64,000 nucleotides of DNA from Polycladospora coralii (GCF_014773435.2 NZ_JACXAG020000010.1:1-64000); one strand, 5' to 3'; positions 26,926 to 36,969 are shown, counted from the stretch's first letter. Numbers and translations are program-made. Notes: generated from the sequence alone by a model not told the origin.

Positions 26926-27813
26926 TCAATTGGCTTCCATTCGCTTGATTTCAAAAAGCATTTGTTCCAATTCATGTGCGTCAAACTGATATTTTTCGTT
27001 GCAAAAATGACACACCACTTCCGCTTCACCCAGCTCCTTTAAAATCCCAGTAATTTCATCTTTCCCGAGCGAGCGTAGCATTTGGTGTGTACGTTCTCGC
27101 GAACACTTACAAGCGAAACGAAGATAATGTTTTTCCAGTATCTCAGCATCTTCTCCTAATAATTTGTATAACAATTCTTCCGGTGTAATACCCGCTTTAA
27201 GTAGTTCTGAGATAGACTCAATTTGTGAAATCCGCTCTTCCAGTTGTTGAACCGAGTCTTCATCAGCCTCTGGCATCACTTGCACCATATAACCACCTGC
27301 AGATAAAATCTCTTCTTTTTTCACATTTACACCTAGTCCTACCGAGGAAGGAACTTGATCGGATGATACGAGATAATAAGTGAAATCATCTCCTAGTTCT
27401 CCCGAAACAATCGGAGATGTTCCACGATAAGGTTCCCGTAAGCCAAGATCTTTCACAACATATATCGTGCCTTTTCCAACTGCTTCGCCCACATTTAACT
27501 TGTAACTTTCGAGCGCATTCCCCATTACAGCTGGGTTATCTACATAGCCTCGTACGTCCCCTTGTCCATTGGCATCCACCACGATTTTACCCAAAGGACC
27601 ATCCCCATCGACGGTTATGGTAAGCTTATGATTTTGCTCCTTTAAAGTAAGACCTAACATGGTACCCATCGTTGCAGTACGCCCTAACGCAGCAGATGCA
27701 ACCGGTAATGTTTGATGACGGCTTTGTAGCTCCTGTACAAGATGCCTAGTAGTGGCTGCGAAAGCACGGATTTGTTTGTCTTTTGAGATAGCTCGAATGG
27801 CATAATCTGACAC
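26926..27813 (-). CDS. hslO: Redox-regulated chaperone Hsp33
   Basis: This is a holdase chaperone activated by oxidation (295 residues). The C-terminal zinc site has the four Cys of the family pattern CxC...CxxC, seen as FACKCSRER and VVCHFCNEKY. The N-terminal domain has the family stretch RAFAATTRHLVQELQ. GTG 27813 is chosen since AAGGAGG lies 8 bases before it. It keeps its conserved place between coaX and cysK. A short hairpin (26905-26925) follows the stop codon but has no U tract. Confidence 0.96.
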   Translation of the reverse strand: MSDYAIRAISKDKQIRAFAATTRHLVQELQSRHQTLPVASAALGRTATMGTMLGLTLKEQNHKLTITVDGDGPLGKIVVDANGQGDVRGYVDNPAVMGNALESYKLNVGEAVGKGTIYVVKDLGLREPYRGTSPIVSGELGDDFTYYLVSSDQVPSSVGLGVNVKKEEILSAGGYMVQVMPEADEDSVQQLEERISQIESISELLKAGITPEELLYKLLGEDAEILEKHYLRFACKCSRERTHQMLRSLGKDEITGILKELGEAEVVCHFCNEKYQFDAHELEQMLFEIKRMEAN

Positions 27814-27876
27814 AACGACGCCCTCCTTCACAATTATGTTTATTCTGTTTTAAATTGGGATATCTCATACTACTAA

Positions 27877-28662
27877 TTACTTTTTATTACGCTCGTATAT
27901 CATTCGTAATCCCTCTAAAGTGAGGTGATGATCTACTTCATCAATGGTGTTCGTTTCGGTACAGATCAATTGTGCTAGGCCTCCAGTAGCGATCACGGTC
28001 GGCTTCTTACCAGGTATCTTTTCGATCATCTTAGAAACCATTCCATCCACTAAACCAACATAGCCATAATAAATACCTGATTGCATGGCCTGCACAGTAT
28101 TGCGACCCACAATTTGGTCTGGCTTAACGATTTCTACTCGTGTCAGTTTAGCTGCACGTTGATAAAGCGCTTCGGCTGAGATACTGACACCCGGTGTGAT
28201 ATTGCCCCCAATATAATCACCCGCTTCATCTATGTAACAAAATGTGGTTGCTGTTCCAAAATCCACTATAATTAGAGGCGTACCATATTTATCTATTCCT
28301 GCTACAGCGTTTGCGATACGATCAGCACCTACATCACGTGGATTCTCGTATTTTATATTCAAACCTGTTTTAATCCCCGCCCCAAGCACCAAGGGTGTTT
28401 GCGTTAGGTATTTTTCAGTTAGTTTTTTTAATACCAGTGAAAGCGGAGGCACCACGGAGGAAATAATGACTCCTTCGATTTGTTTGAAGTTAATTCCGAC
28501 ATGTTGAAGGATATGTTTAAATGTCATTGCAAATTCATCTTCCGTTGCATTACGGTTAGAGTGTAAACGCCAATTATGCCTGAGATGCTTATCTTCGTAA
28601 ACCCCCATCACAATATTGGTATTTCCTACATCTATAACAAGTAAATATTTCGTGTTGGACAT
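27877..28662 (-). CDS. coaX: Type III pantothenate kinase
   Basis: This enzyme carries out the first step of coenzyme A synthesis (261 residues). The ASKHA-fold phosphate loop is [14 protein letters not shown] at the N-terminus. Other family motifs are [29 protein letters not shown] and [18 protein letters not shown] 28662 follows AGGTGG. A plus-strand gene diverges from it upstream, and hslO follows after 63 bases. Confidence 0.97.
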   Translation of the reverse strand: MSNTKYLLVIDVGNTNIVMGVYEDKHLRHNWRLHSNRNATEDEFAMTFKHILQHVGINFKQIEGVIISSVVPPLSLVLKKLTEKYLTQTPLVLGAGIKTGLNIKYENPRDVGADRIANAVAGIDKYGTPLIIVDFGTATTFCYIDEAGDYIGGNITPGVSISAEALYQRAAKLTRVEIVKPDQIVGRNTVQAMQSGIYYGYVGLVDGMVSKMIEKIPGKKPTVIATGGLAQLICTETNTIDEVDHHLTLEGLRMIYERNKK

Positions 28663-28764
28663 CTGGCCACCTGCTTTTGATAATTTGTTTCACAACCATC
28701 TTACCAATACCACATGAAAAGAACAATTCCAGTTTTGATTGCAGCACACCCTCACCACACAAAC

Positions 28765-28794
28765 TTGTGATTGCGTTCACGTGTATGCTATACT
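28765..28794 (+). promoter_or_regulatory. Probable sigma-A promoter of the coiled-coil gene
   Basis: TTGTGA (28765-28770) and TATACT (28789-28794) are separated by 18 bases, about 45 bases upstream of the TTG start at 28840. It supports a separate plus-strand transcription unit inside the minus-strand block. Confidence 0.6.
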
Positions 28795-28839
28795 CTACAA
28801 AAAAGGATCTCATACATAAAAATAAAGGAGGAGAGGAGA

Positions 28840-29139
28840 TTGAGCAAGGAAACAAACCAAATCTTACAAGCCATAAAAGAACTAGCAAATGATATGAATC
28901 AGCGATTTGAGCAAGTGGACAAGCGGTTCGAACAGATAGATAAGCGATTTGAACAGATAGATAAACGGTTTGAGCAAGTAGACCAACGGTTTGAGCAAAT
29001 AGACAAACGGTTTGATCGGGTCGAAGAAGATCTACAAGAGATCAAAAATGATGTAAGCCAAACCAATGAGCGTCTTACGAATAATGAAGTGGCTACTGGT
29101 CTCATCGCCAAAGATGTTTATCTATTGAAGCACAAGTAA
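28840..29139 (+). CDS. Small coiled-coil protein with heptad repeats
   Basis: The protein has 99 residues. TTG 28840 is the start because an AAAGGAGGAGAGG stretch precedes it; the frame is open further upstream but without a ribosome-binding site. Residues 22-63 are six near-identical heptads, RFEQ(V/I)DK or close variants. They would give a long parallel coiled coil with Phe, Val/Ile and Gln at fixed heptad positions. A similar pattern is found in many small Firmicute proteins without known function and in phage or SMC-like stalks. There is no signal peptide or membrane segment. It is the only plus-strand gene between 1.7 kb and the right edge, with its own promoter and a terminator shared with ftsH. 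Confidence 0.75.
   Translation: MSKETNQILQAIKELANDMNQRFEQVDKRFEQIDKRFEQIDKRFEQVDQRFEQIDKRFDRVEEDLQEIKNDVSQTNERLTNNEVATGLIAKDVYLLKHK
28903..29028 (+). repeat. Six 21-bp tandem repeats coding for heptads
   Basis: The units start with CGATTTGA or CGGTTTGA and repeat every 21 bases (28903, 28924, 28945, 28966, 28987, 29008), with small differences. They are in frame and encode the RFEQxDK heptads. Slippage would change the coiled-coil length in steps of one heptad. Confidence 0.9.
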
Positions 29140-29207
29140 CGCCAGTTTGAAGGTGTTCATTTTTTTAACTGAATCAATAACTGAATTTTGTGTGATTTAA
29201 TCAGTTT

Positions 29208-29242
29208 AAAAAGGACTTCCATACGCGACGGAAGTCCTTTTT
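29208..29242. terminator. Bidirectional terminator between the coiled-coil gene and ftsH
   Basis: A perfect 13-bp stem, AAAAAGGACTTCC and its complement, surrounds a 9-base loop. T tracts are present on both strands. It serves two convergent genes. Confidence 0.9.
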
Positions 29243-29252
29243 TATGATCTTT

Positions 29253-31175
29253 TTACTGTTCTTCATCTGTTGAAGCATCTGTTTTCTTTTCGTCTTCATC
29301 AGATTCTTTTTTATCATTTCCTTGGATGTTAACAACGACATCAGAAGTTGTGATTTTACCTTCAGTAAGTAGTTGTTTAATTTGTTCTTCGTCAAGTGTT
29401 TCTCGTACAAGTAGTGTTTGTGCCAATAACTCAAGTTTTTCACGGTGTTCGGTAATAATCTCTGACGCACGAGTATAACAATGACGGATCAGCTCTTGCA
29501 TTTCGATATCAATGTCATATGCGATTTTATCACTGTAGTTTTGTTCGTGTCCAAGATCACGACCGAGGAAGACTTGTCCTTGTCCTTCTGAACGGCCGAA
29601 TACCATCGTAGCTAATTTTTCACTCATGCCATACTGTGTAATCATGGAGCGCACGATAGCCGTCGCTTTTTCAAAATCATTACTTGCTCCAGTACTCACT
29701 TCTCCAAAAATAATTTCTTCTGCTACCCGACCACCTAGAAGACCCGTAACACGGTCTAATAATTCATTACGCGTCGCTAGATAGCGATCTTCTTTTGGTA
29801 GCATCATGGCATAACCGCCAGCTTGCCCACGTGGTACAATCGTAACCTTATGTACGATGTCCGCATTTTCAACGTAGAATCCACATAATACATGGCCCGC
29901 TTCGTGATATGCCACAATCTTGCGCTCTTTCTCACTAACGACACGTGATCGTTTTTGTGGTCCTGCAATCACACGGTCAACAGCCTCATCAACCTCTTCC
30001 ATCGTAATTTTTTTCTTATTATTACGAGCAGTAAGGAGTGCCGCCTCATTTAGCAAGTTCTCTAAGTCAGCTCCAGAGAAACCTGTTGTACGCTGCGCAA
30101 TCACGGACAATTTTACATCATCTGCTAATGGCTTGTTACGCGCATGCACTTTTAAGACCGCTTCTCGTCCTTTCACATCAGGACGGTTTACCAAGATTTG
30201 GCGATCAAAACGCCCTGGACGTAGTAACGCTGGATCTAGAATATCAGGTCGGTTAGTAGCCGCGATCATAATGATACCCGCATTCGCATCAAAACCATCC
30301 ATCTCAACAAGTAACTGGTTTAAAGTCTGCTCACGCTCATCATGACCGCCACCTAAACCAGCTCCACGTTGACGACCTACAGCATCAATTTCGTCAATAA
30401 AGATGATACAAGGGGCATTTTTCTTGGCTTGTTCGAATAAATCACGTACACGAGAAGCACCCACCCCTACAAACATTTCTACAAAGTCGGAACCACTGAT
30501 GGAGAAAAAAGGAACTTTAGCTTCTCCAGCGACAGCCCGTGCTAGTAAGGTTTTACCTGTTCCCGGAGGACCTACAAGTAAAACCCCTTTTGGAATACGC
30601 GCACCTATAGCTGCAAAACGGCGATTATCTTTTAAGAAATCGACGATTTCAACTAGCTCCGCCTTTTCTTCATCTGCTCCCGCTACATCGCCGAAGGTTA
30701 CTCTTTTCTTTTCCTCATTATAAAGCTTAGCTTTACTCTTACCGAAGTTCATTACACGGCTACCGCCGCCTTGAGATTGGTTTAAAATGAAGAAAAAGAG
30801 CAAAATCAGAAGTACAAATGGAATAATAGAAGTGAAAAAGGTAAACCAGATGGAATTACCCTCTGTCTTTTCATAATTAACTTTCACATTTGCCTTATCT
30901 ATATCTTGTACGACTGTTGTGCCATACCAAGCGGGTGCTTTGGTAATAAACGTTTTTTCCGCATTATTTTTATATTTACCTTCAATGACATATACATTAT
31001 TATCAAATTGAACGGTAAGATCAGTCAGTTGCTGTTGCGCCAAAGACTGCTTGAACTGGTTATAACTTATTTCAGCTGGATCCGTGCCCTGTTGGGCGAC
31101 CATTTTTACAACGCCAATTGTGACAAGGATGAGAATAACATATAATATCCCATTCCTGAGGAAGAAGTTTTTCAT
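29253..31175 (-). CDS. ftsH: ATP-dependent zinc metalloprotease FtsH
   Basis: This is a membrane-bound AAA+ protease that degrades misfolded and regulatory membrane proteins (640 residues). Two transmembrane helices (about 8-26 and 112-132) flank an extracytoplasmic domain. The AAA module has Walker A GPPGTGKT (about 200), Walker [13 protein letters not shown] and the SRH region [11 protein letters not shown]. The M41 protease zinc site is HEAGH (about 425). A charged, disordered C-terminal tail (many Asp and Glu) follows. ATG 31175 has AGGAGG upstream. It sits between hpt and coaX, as in Bacillus. Confidence 0.98.
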   Translation of the reverse strand: MKNFFLRNGILYVILILVTIGVVKMVAQQGTDPAEISYNQFKQSLAQQQLTDLTVQFDNNVYVIEGKYKNNAEKTFITKAPAWYGTTVVQDIDKANVKVNYEKTEGNSIWFTFFTSIIPFVLLILLFFFILNQSQGGGSRVMNFGKSKAKLYNEEKKRVTFGDVAGADEEKAELVEIVDFLKDNRRFAAIGARIPKGVLLVGPPGTGKTLLARAVAGEAKVPFFSISGSDFVEMFVGVGASRVRDLFEQAKKNAPCIIFIDEIDAVGRQRGAGLGGGHDEREQTLNQLLVEMDGFDANAGIIMIAATNRPDILDPALLRPGRFDRQILVNRPDVKGREAVLKVHARNKPLADDVKLSVIAQRTTGFSGADLENLLNEAALLTARNNKKKITMEEVDEAVDRVIAGPQKRSRVVSEKERKIVAYHEAGHVLCGFYVENADIVHKVTIVPRGQAGGYAMMLPKEDRYLATRNELLDRVTGLLGGRVAEEIIFGEVSTGASNDFEKATAIVRSMITQYGMSEKLATMVFGRSEGQGQVFLGRDLGHEQNYSDKIAYDIDIEMQELIRHCYTRASEIITEHREKLELLAQTLLVRETLDEEQIKQLLTEGKITTSDVVVNIQGNDKKESDEDEKKTDASTDEEQ

Positions 31176-31222
31176 CCCTGGCCTCCTCTCATTTCATACC
31201 TAGCATTTTATCATAGCAACTT

Positions 31223-31765
31223 CTATGATTTTTGATAAATTTCTTCTTTCAGTATACCGATATAGGGTAGGTTACGATATTTCTCAGCGTAGTCTAAACC
31301 ATAGCCCACTACAAATGCATCTGGAATCGTAAAGCCAAAATAATCTGGTTTAAGCTCAACTGTTCTACCTGCTGGCTTATCCAGTAATGTGACAATTTTA
31401 ACTGATGCGGCATTGCGCCCCTTTAATAAGTCAACTAAATAACTGAGCGTCAACCCTGTATCGATAATATCCTCCACAATAAGGACATGCCGCCCTTCAA
31501 TTGATGTATCAAGATCCTTTAATATCCGCACGACGCCAGAAGACTTAGTGGAGGCACCATAACTTGAAACCGCCATGAAGTCCATTTCTAAAGGAACATC
31601 CATTTTACGGATAAAGTCAGCCATAAAAGGAACGGCTCCTTTTAATACTCCGATACAAAGGGGATCAAGTCCTTTGTAGTCAGCGGAAATCACTTTTCCT
31701 AACTCCGCTACTTTTTCGGCAATCTGCGCCTCTGAAATTAGGGTTTTTTTCATATCTTGGTGCAT
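31223..31765 (-). CDS. hpt: Hypoxanthine(-guanine) phosphoribosyltransferase
   Basis: This is the purine salvage enzyme (180 residues). The PRPP-binding motif is [14 protein letters not shown], the first glycine region is [15 protein letters not shown], and DFMAVSSYG is the flexible-loop region. AGGAGG lies 7 bases before ATG 31765. It follows tilS by 36 bases, an order conserved across Bacillales, where TilS and HprT are reported to interact. Confidence 0.97.
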   Translation of the reverse strand: MHQDMKKTLISEAQIAEKVAELGKVISADYKGLDPLCIGVLKGAVPFMADFIRKMDVPLEMDFMAVSSYGASTKSSGVVRILKDLDTSIEGRHVLIVEDIIDTGLTLSYLVDLLKGRNAASVKIVTLLDKPAGRTVELKPDYFGFTIPDAFVVGYGLDYAEKYRNLPYIGILKEEIYQKS

Positions 31766-31801
31766 AGGTAACCTCCTGCAAATCTTAAAATAATGATGAA
31801 A

Positions 31802-33220
31802 TCAGCTATCTTTATACCATAAAAGATAGAGGTAGTGCTGTGTTCCGCTATGGATAGAAGCGATTGACGATCGTCGTACTCCTGGAATCCATACCGCCTG
31901 ATTACCAGATGAGATCACGGGATAAGTGTCTCTCATATGTTTAGGAATCTTCGCTTCCATAAAAAGAGATTTTACACTTTTCTTCCCATCCATACCATAG
32001 CAGGCCATCTTTTCTCCAGCCATCCGACTTCTGACCATAAGTGGTTCAGACAAAGCATTCTTGTCAAATACCACCCAATCATGACAAGGTTTTACATTAT
32101 GTATCGGGTAGTGAGACTCCATTATTTCTATTTTACCCATAAATCCAGGAAGTGAAGCCATTTCTGATGCAAAAAGAGAAATTTCCAAAGGAATTTCGAT
32201 CGGCTGTGGAATTGTCAGTTCCTCACTCCCATGACTAAAGCACAAAAGTTGATATTCTCGACTTATCTTAAGCCCATGAGGAAGATCAATAGAAACTGAT
32301 GGACTTGTATGCATAGCAAGCCTGCGAATTTCTTCAATCCGTTCAAAGGAATCTAATTGCTCCCCTGTAGGTGCGAGATATTTTAATATTAATTTAACTG
32401 CTCTTCTTTGTAAAGCGATTGGGAGATGAAGAAAACTTGACACTTTTACCAAATACTTACGTTCACTCTTATATTGAATCACTTTAGTTAACGCTTCTTG
32501 GGTTAATTCATCCCATATAAGCTCCTCTTCATGAATCACCTCACTTAAATGTTGAAGCGCTTTTTTAAAGTGGGGGTTATACGTTTCTAATTGAGGTATC
32601 AACTCCAAACGGAGACGGTTACGCGTATATGTAAGAGTTTGATTGCTGGAATCCGTTCGAAACAAAATATGCTCATGCCTACAATATTCCTCTATCTCTG
32701 CTCTTGATACAAACAGAAATGGTCTAATAAGCGAAAGCTTTTTCCATCTGGTTTGTGGTTTCATACCCGCTAATCCTTGCATACCCGTCCCCCGCAAGAG
32801 GCGCATCATGATCGTCTCAACTTGATCATCAGCATGATGTGCAAGTAGCATTTTATGCGCACCCACCTGCTCACCTACTTGAGCAAATGCATCATAGCGT
32901 AAATTTCGAGCTGTTTGTTGTTTATTTCCACCAAACTCCTGTAATTCCTGCTTCACATTGACGTAAATTACATGGCAATCCACATCCCAGGTTCTACATA
33001 TTTCCTTTACAAAAGTAGCGTCTTCATCACTCTCATATTCTCGTAACTGATGATTCACATGAACCACGGTTAATTTCCATTTAAAATCAGCACGAAGACG
33101 AAGCAAAGCATGAAGTAAAGCCATTGAATCTGGACCTCCTGAGACCCCTACTAGAAGGTGATCAGTTGCTCCAAACCATTCGTTTTTAATAATCATCTGT
33201 TTTAGTTTACGATGAAGCAC
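31802..33220 (-). CDS. tilS: tRNA(Ile)-lysidine synthase
   Basis: This enzyme modifies the CAU anticodon of tRNA-Ile2 to lysidine (472 residues). The PP-loop ATPase motif is VSGGPDSMALLHAL near residue 28, and the family motif LLAHHADDQVETIMMRLLRGTG follows. The C-terminal domain carries the WIPGVR motif typical of the long TilS form of Bacillus. The start is GTG 33220. It is directly upstream of hpt. Confidence 0.96.
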   Translation of the reverse strand: MLHRKLKQMIIKNEWFGATDHLLVGVSGGPDSMALLHALLRLRADFKWKLTVVHVNHQLREYESDEDATFVKEICRTWDVDCHVIYVNVKQELQEFGGNKQQTARNLRYDAFAQVGEQVGAHKMLLAHHADDQVETIMMRLLRGTGMQGLAGMKPQTRWKKLSLIRPFLFVSRAEIEEYCRHEHILFRTDSSNQTLTYTRNRLRLELIPQLETYNPHFKKALQHLSEVIHEEELIWDELTQEALTKVIQYKSERKYLVKVSSFLHLPIALQRRAVKLILKYLAPTGEQLDSFERIEEIRRLAMHTSPSVSIDLPHGLKISREYQLLCFSHGSEELTIPQPIEIPLEISLFASEMASLPGFMGKIEIMESHYPIHNVKPCHDWVVFDKNALSEPLMVRSRMAGEKMACYGMDGKKSVKSLFMEAKIPKHMRDTYPVISSGNQAVWIPGVRRSSIASIHSGTQHYLYLLWYKDS

Positions 33221-33339
33221 CTTTCTTCATCCCCTCAAACATAGTAAAGCTTACAAAATTAAATCGGGTGTGTCGATTGGCATGATTTTTCTTTCTAGCC
33301 ATCGTGTATGATGTTTCATCAACACGACTGAAAATAGAT

Positions 33340-33367
33340 ATAAGCCTGGGTATCTCCCTAGGCTTAT
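33340..33367 (-). terminator. Probable terminator of spoIIE
   Basis: The hairpin ATAAGCCTGGG / CCCTAGGCTTAT (one bulged base, 5-base loop) lies 55 bases after the spoIIE stop codon. There is only a short T-rich region after it on the minus strand, so the strength is uncertain. Confidence 0.65.
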
Positions 33368-33421
33368 GACCAATCACTTCTCTCTGTATCTTATGTCATT
33401 TTATACAAATAAGCAAACCAA

Positions 33422-35887
33422 CTAGACCACAGCAGGTGATCGATCAATACGTTGCAAGCCTGGCAAGCGTATGGTAGACCACTCAGGAACATAACGCTCT
33501 ACCTTAGATACAACGATGGTCATATCGTCTTTAATTTGACCATGGTGTTGACGTATAACACGTTCCAATAAGCAATCTGCAAAGCTTTGTGGGTCTTTAG
33601 TAACGATTTCCTTGATGATTTTTTCCATAAAAGCATCTTTATTTAAGATATGACGTGGTGCATCGTATACGCCGTCAGTCATCATAATAATGAGATCACC
33701 TGGTTCTAATTTCATTTCCACAGAGTCGATGTCAATATCCTTTAATATGCCAATAGGAGGATTAGATGCCGCCAACGGAATAACGGATTTACCCCGCTTA
33801 ATAAAGCCTGGTGTTGATCCGATCTTCATGAAACGACCTTCTGCTGTATTTAAATCAACCATAGCTAAATCTATCGTTGCGAACACTTCATCACTGGAGC
33901 GCAAACTTAAGATGGAGTTAATCGTATCTACTGCTCGTTCTTCTCTCATGCCCGATTGCAATAGTTTTTTCATCAATTTTAATGCGCTACTACTTTCGCG
34001 CTGTGCACGTGGCCCGTTTCCCATACCATCACTTAAAGCGACTGCATATTTACCCGTCCCCACATTCATGTAACAGTAGCTATCACCAGAAACATAAGCA
34101 CCACCTTTTGCGGCTGTAGCTGCCCCTGTTTTTAATTCAAAGCGCTGGGCAGATCCAAGTGTAATGAGTGCCGCTTCTGTACGGTCATTAATCACCTTAC
34201 GATAAACCGCAATCGGCTCACCCAAAATTTCAGTAAGCAATGGAGCTACTAATTTTTTGCATTCATCTAACCCGTCGCGATGCGGAATCATCACTTCTAC
34301 TTCTACTTTACCCTCTTCTAAGTTAATAATATCGACGCGTTGTATAGATAAGCCAAGTTCCTCTAAAGCATCATGTATTTGTTCTTCTTGTCCCCCGAGC
34401 ACTTCTACTTCTCTCCTGATATCACTAGCTAATTCAGACATGATTTCAGACATTCCCGCAAGTTGCTCAGATACGAGTCTTTGTGATTCCCGCATTTTAC
34501 TTTTCCAAAAATCATCTTTTTCATATTCGCCATACTGCGCACGAATTACATCCATCACACTTTCCCCGCGTACACAAATCTGACTCCATGCACGTGGAAC
34601 TGGTAACCGTTGATGTGGCGGTTCGTTTTCTAAACGAGCCATTAAATCCATCATGCCATGATAGGTCGTCATCACATTCTGATTCCAACACGTTTCTGCA
34701 CGCCTACAACCCACACATGCTTCATTCATTACCTCTGTAATAAAATGGTTTAAATGATCTTCATCTTCTTTTCGTTGTTTACCTTCATCCTCTCGAAAGC
34801 TGATTGCTAATTCATGAAATAACTCTCTAAACTGATCTACTTTAGTTGCCGTAACATCACGCAATCTTTTTACATAGTCTTGATTCATATCCTGATTTTC
34901 AGATGTACCTGGTATATAGCGGGCTAGCCAAGCATATATCTTTTGTGGAGTAAGCAAAAATAAAACGACAGCAATTAGGGACTCCTGTAAAGACATCCAC
35001 ATCATCGTTGAGCCTTGATCATACAATGTTAAGATAGCAGATCCCATCATAAATCCAATCGCTACACCTATCTTACCTCCTTCCTTAAACAATCCACCTA
35101 ATAAACCGGCAAATGCGAGCAGACTTAATTGTAAGAGTGACGCAGGATTGGACAAACTAAGCACTAATCCCATCACGACTCCCATAGAAGAACCGAGCAT
35201 TCCACCACCAATAAGTGCGACCACTAATATAAAGTAGCGTGAAAAAAGATGAACCAAGGAAATATCCGCTATTGTTAAACCAATCAACCCTGTCATTACC
35301 GATCCGACTAAGATCACCAAGCAGACCATTTCTTCGTGTCGCAGCAGAAAACGCTTCTTTTTCATCGTAAACAACGGTAATGCATTTACAAAAATAAATG
35401 TCAAAATAAATGAGAGCAGTATGTCAATTCCCGCTATTAAGACCTGATAGGAAGTAAAAGCTTTAAACCAAAAAATGGGTATATGAATGAGTAAAGAAGT
35501 GAGCGCGACCATGAAAGGCGCATAATTCATCTGTCCCTTACCCATCCATTCTCCAATCTTTTGAATCACCACATATAAAAATAGACTACATATAATTTTT
35601 ACCGTCAAATCAGGTTGAATCGTTACAGCCCCAATAATAAGGGAAACCATCACCACTGGCCACTGTTTACGTGAAATATGATATACAACCGCCAGATAAG
35701 CAAGTGCAAACGGCGCCACTTGGTCTAGAATCATCGCTCTACCTAACAATACTCCCATCAGAATCAGCGGTAGATTCCACATCTTAGAGAAAAAATATAA
35801 AAGCCGTTGCTGTCGACCTGAGCCTACTCCTATTTGTTTCCACTGTGGAAAAACGAGTATTTTTTTTAGATGGATTCCTTTTTTCAT
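33422..35887 (-). CDS. spoIIE: Stage II sporulation protein E (PP2C phosphatase)
   Basis: This protein dephosphorylates SpoIIAA to activate sigma-F in the forespore, and it also takes part in polar septation (821 residues). About ten transmembrane helices fill residues 35-320. A central FtsZ-interacting/oligomerisation region follows, and the C-terminal PP2C domain has metal-binding Asp residues in SDGMGNGPRA and MTDGVYDA. ATG 35887 is used (AGAGGGTG upstream); a GTG 30 bases before it has no ribosome-binding site. The upstream region keeps the Spo0A-type promoter described separately. Confidence 0.97.
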   Translation of the reverse strand: MKKGIHLKKILVFPQWKQIGVGSGRQQRLLYFFSKMWNLPLILMGVLLGRAMILDQVAPFALAYLAVVYHISRKQWPVVMVSLIIGAVTIQPDLTVKIICSLFLYVVIQKIGEWMGKGQMNYAPFMVALTSLLIHIPIFWFKAFTSYQVLIAGIDILLSFILTFIFVNALPLFTMKKKRFLLRHEEMVCLVILVGSVMTGLIGLTIADISLVHLFSRYFILVVALIGGGMLGSSMGVVMGLVLSLSNPASLLQLSLLAFAGLLGGLFKEGGKIGVAIGFMMGSAILTLYDQGSTMMWMSLQESLIAVVLFLLTPQKIYAWLARYIPGTSENQDMNQDYVKRLRDVTATKVDQFRELFHELAISFREDEGKQRKEDEDHLNHFITEVMNEACVGCRRAETCWNQNVMTTYHGMMDLMARLENEPPHQRLPVPRAWSQICVRGESVMDVIRAQYGEYEKDDFWKSKMRESQRLVSEQLAGMSEIMSELASDIRREVEVLGGQEEQIHDALEELGLSIQRVDIINLEEGKVEVEVMIPHRDGLDECKKLVAPLLTEILGEPIAVYRKVINDRTEAALITLGSAQRFELKTGAATAAKGGAYVSGDSYCYMNVGTGKYAVALSDGMGNGPRAQRESSSALKLMKKLLQSGMREERAVDTINSILSLRSSDEVFATIDLAMVDLNTAEGRFMKIGSTPGFIKRGKSVIPLAASNPPIGILKDIDIDSVEMKLEPGDLIIMMTDGVYDAPRHILNKDAFMEKIIKEIVTKDPQSFADCLLERVIRQHHGQIKDDMTIVVSKVERYVPEWSTIRLPGLQRIDRSPAVV

Positions 35888-35919
35888 AACAGACACCCTC
35901 TTTGTATAATCTGCCACCC

Positions 35920-35985
35920 ATTATAGCGAGATGTTAAGCAAAAGTTTGTCAAAACATGTGAATCTTCAAAATAATTTTTACGACA
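35920..35985 (-). promoter_or_regulatory. Spo0A-dependent type promoter of spoIIE
   Basis: On the minus strand a consensus TTGACA (complement of 35947-35952) and TATAAT (complement of 35920-35925) are separated by 21 bases, too far for normal sigma-A recognition. The same unusual spacing is known for the spoIIE and spoIIG promoters of B. subtilis, which need Spo0A~P. A TGTCGTA (complement of 35979-35985) and a TGACAAA that overlaps the -35 resemble 0A boxes (TGNCGAA). Confidence 0.8.
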
Positions 35986-36043
35986 TTTTTCATTTTTGCT
36001 AGATCAAACGATAGACACCATCCATCTCACAATTTCATTAAAA

Positions 36044-36070
36044 AATCCCTCCAAAATCTTTGGAGGGATT
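36044..36070 (-). terminator. Terminator of the DUF402 gene
   Basis: A perfect 12-bp stem AATCCCTCCAAA with a 3-base loop is followed on the minus strand by TTTTTT. It lies about 100 bases after the stop codon, and 59 bases before the spoIIE 0A-box region. Confidence 0.9.
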
Positions 36071-36170
36071 GTCAAATTGAAGAAGATTTATGTCGAGTTA
36101 TTCACTTTTGTAGTTTAATACGACAAACCTTCTTATGATCCTATGTGGAGCTATCATCGCTTTGTCGAAT

Positions 36171-36674
36171 TTAATCCAAGCTTTTCCGTTTAGGTGCCCG
36201 CTGTGATTCATTTAGCGGAAACATCTTGGCTTCCTGAATAAAAGCAGGAATAAACTTTTTGTTCAATTGCAGTCGAATCATTTGATCTAATGTTCGCAGT
36301 GCATGTACTTGCTGTCTTTTCTTCAACTGCCCTTTATCAACTGTATCTGCAAACTCATCAATATCAATCAAGTGATACCGATCATCTGGATAAATGATCA
36401 GATCAAGCAACAAATCAACCATAATATAGCGCAATCTACCAATCTGATGCATTTCCATGATATCGCAGTAATAGTATAAAAACTCTCCATTACGATTAAA
36501 GACTTTGGAAATGGTGTACCCTTTGCGCACGAAATAGTATGTAAGAAAAATACGCTTACCATCCGGATTGGCATATTGTGTGGAAAAACAATGCCGCCCA
36601 CGCCAGTCTCTAACAAGCTCTGTGTAGGTTTTATTTATCGTAGTAAATTTAATTTTTTTGATGACGACATTCAC
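36171..36674 (-). CDS. DUF402 family protein
   Basis: The 167-residue product has the DUF402 pattern: an N-terminal beta-barrel part (FLTYYFVRKGYTISKVFNRNG) and the signature VDLLLDLIIYPDDRYHLIDIDEFAD. Some DUF402 proteins are nucleotide phosphatases or RNA-related; the function here is not proven. GTG 36674 is the start, with GGGAG 7 bases upstream. The gene lies alone between the tRNA terminator and spoIIE, and has its own terminator. Confidence 0.8.
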   Translation of the reverse strand: MNVVIKKIKFTTINKTYTELVRDWRGRHCFSTQYANPDGKRIFLTYYFVRKGYTISKVFNRNGEFLYYYCDIMEMHQIGRLRYIMVDLLLDLIIYPDDRYHLIDIDEFADTVDKGQLKKRQQVHALRTLDQMIRLQLNKKFIPAFIQEAKMFPLNESQRAPKRKSLD

Positions 36675-36703
36675 ACAACCACTCCCTGTGCCTGCATAAA
36701 AAA

Positions 36704-36744
36704 AAGGCGATTTACAACCCTGGTTGCGGGTTTTTACTCGCCTT
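36704..36744 (-). terminator. Terminator of the tRNA-Met operon
   Basis: The outer stem AAGGCGA/TCGCCTT encloses a second short stem (CAACC/GGTTG). On the minus strand it is followed by a run of eight T. It lies 18 bases after the CCA end of tRNA-Met. Confidence 0.85.
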
Positions 36745-36761
36745 CTTTCTTAATCCTACTT

Positions 36762-36838
36762 TGGTAGCGGTGAAGGGGCTCGAACCCCTGACCTCACGGG
36801 TATGAACCGTACGCTCTAGCCAGCTGAGCTACACCGCC
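36762..36838 (-). tRNA. tRNA-Met (elongator, anticodon CAU)
   Basis: The 77-base cloverleaf is complete. The acceptor stem is GGCGGTG/CACCGCT with one G-T end pair, the D-loop is AGCTCAGCTGGCTAGAGCG, the anticodon loop is TTCATAC, the T-loop is GGTTCGAGCC, and the CCA is encoded. It is close to the Bacillus elongator tRNA-Met sequence. An Ile2 (lysidine) tRNA also has CAT, but the stem sequences match Met better. Confidence 0.92.
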
Positions 36839-36851
36839 ATATAAAAAATAT

Positions 36852-36927
<76 letters not shown>

Positions 36928-36969
36928 TTATAAGTTGTTCAGATGTCGTTTCCCTTGCGAACAAGAACT

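Noticed and set aside
28903-29028. CRISPR-like array
   Set aside because: The repeats are contiguous 21-mers without spacers and code for heptads in frame, so it is a coding tandem repeat.
28899-29111. Minus-strand frame with repeated SNRLSICSNRLST
   Set aside because: It is the antisense shadow of the heptad repeats of the plus-strand coiled-coil gene; no ribosome-binding site.
36762-36838. tRNA-Ile2 (CAU, lysidine) instead of elongator tRNA-Met
   Set aside because: tilS is encoded in the same window, but the stems match the Bacillus elongator tRNA-Met and the partner gene is the initiator; anticodon alone cannot decide.
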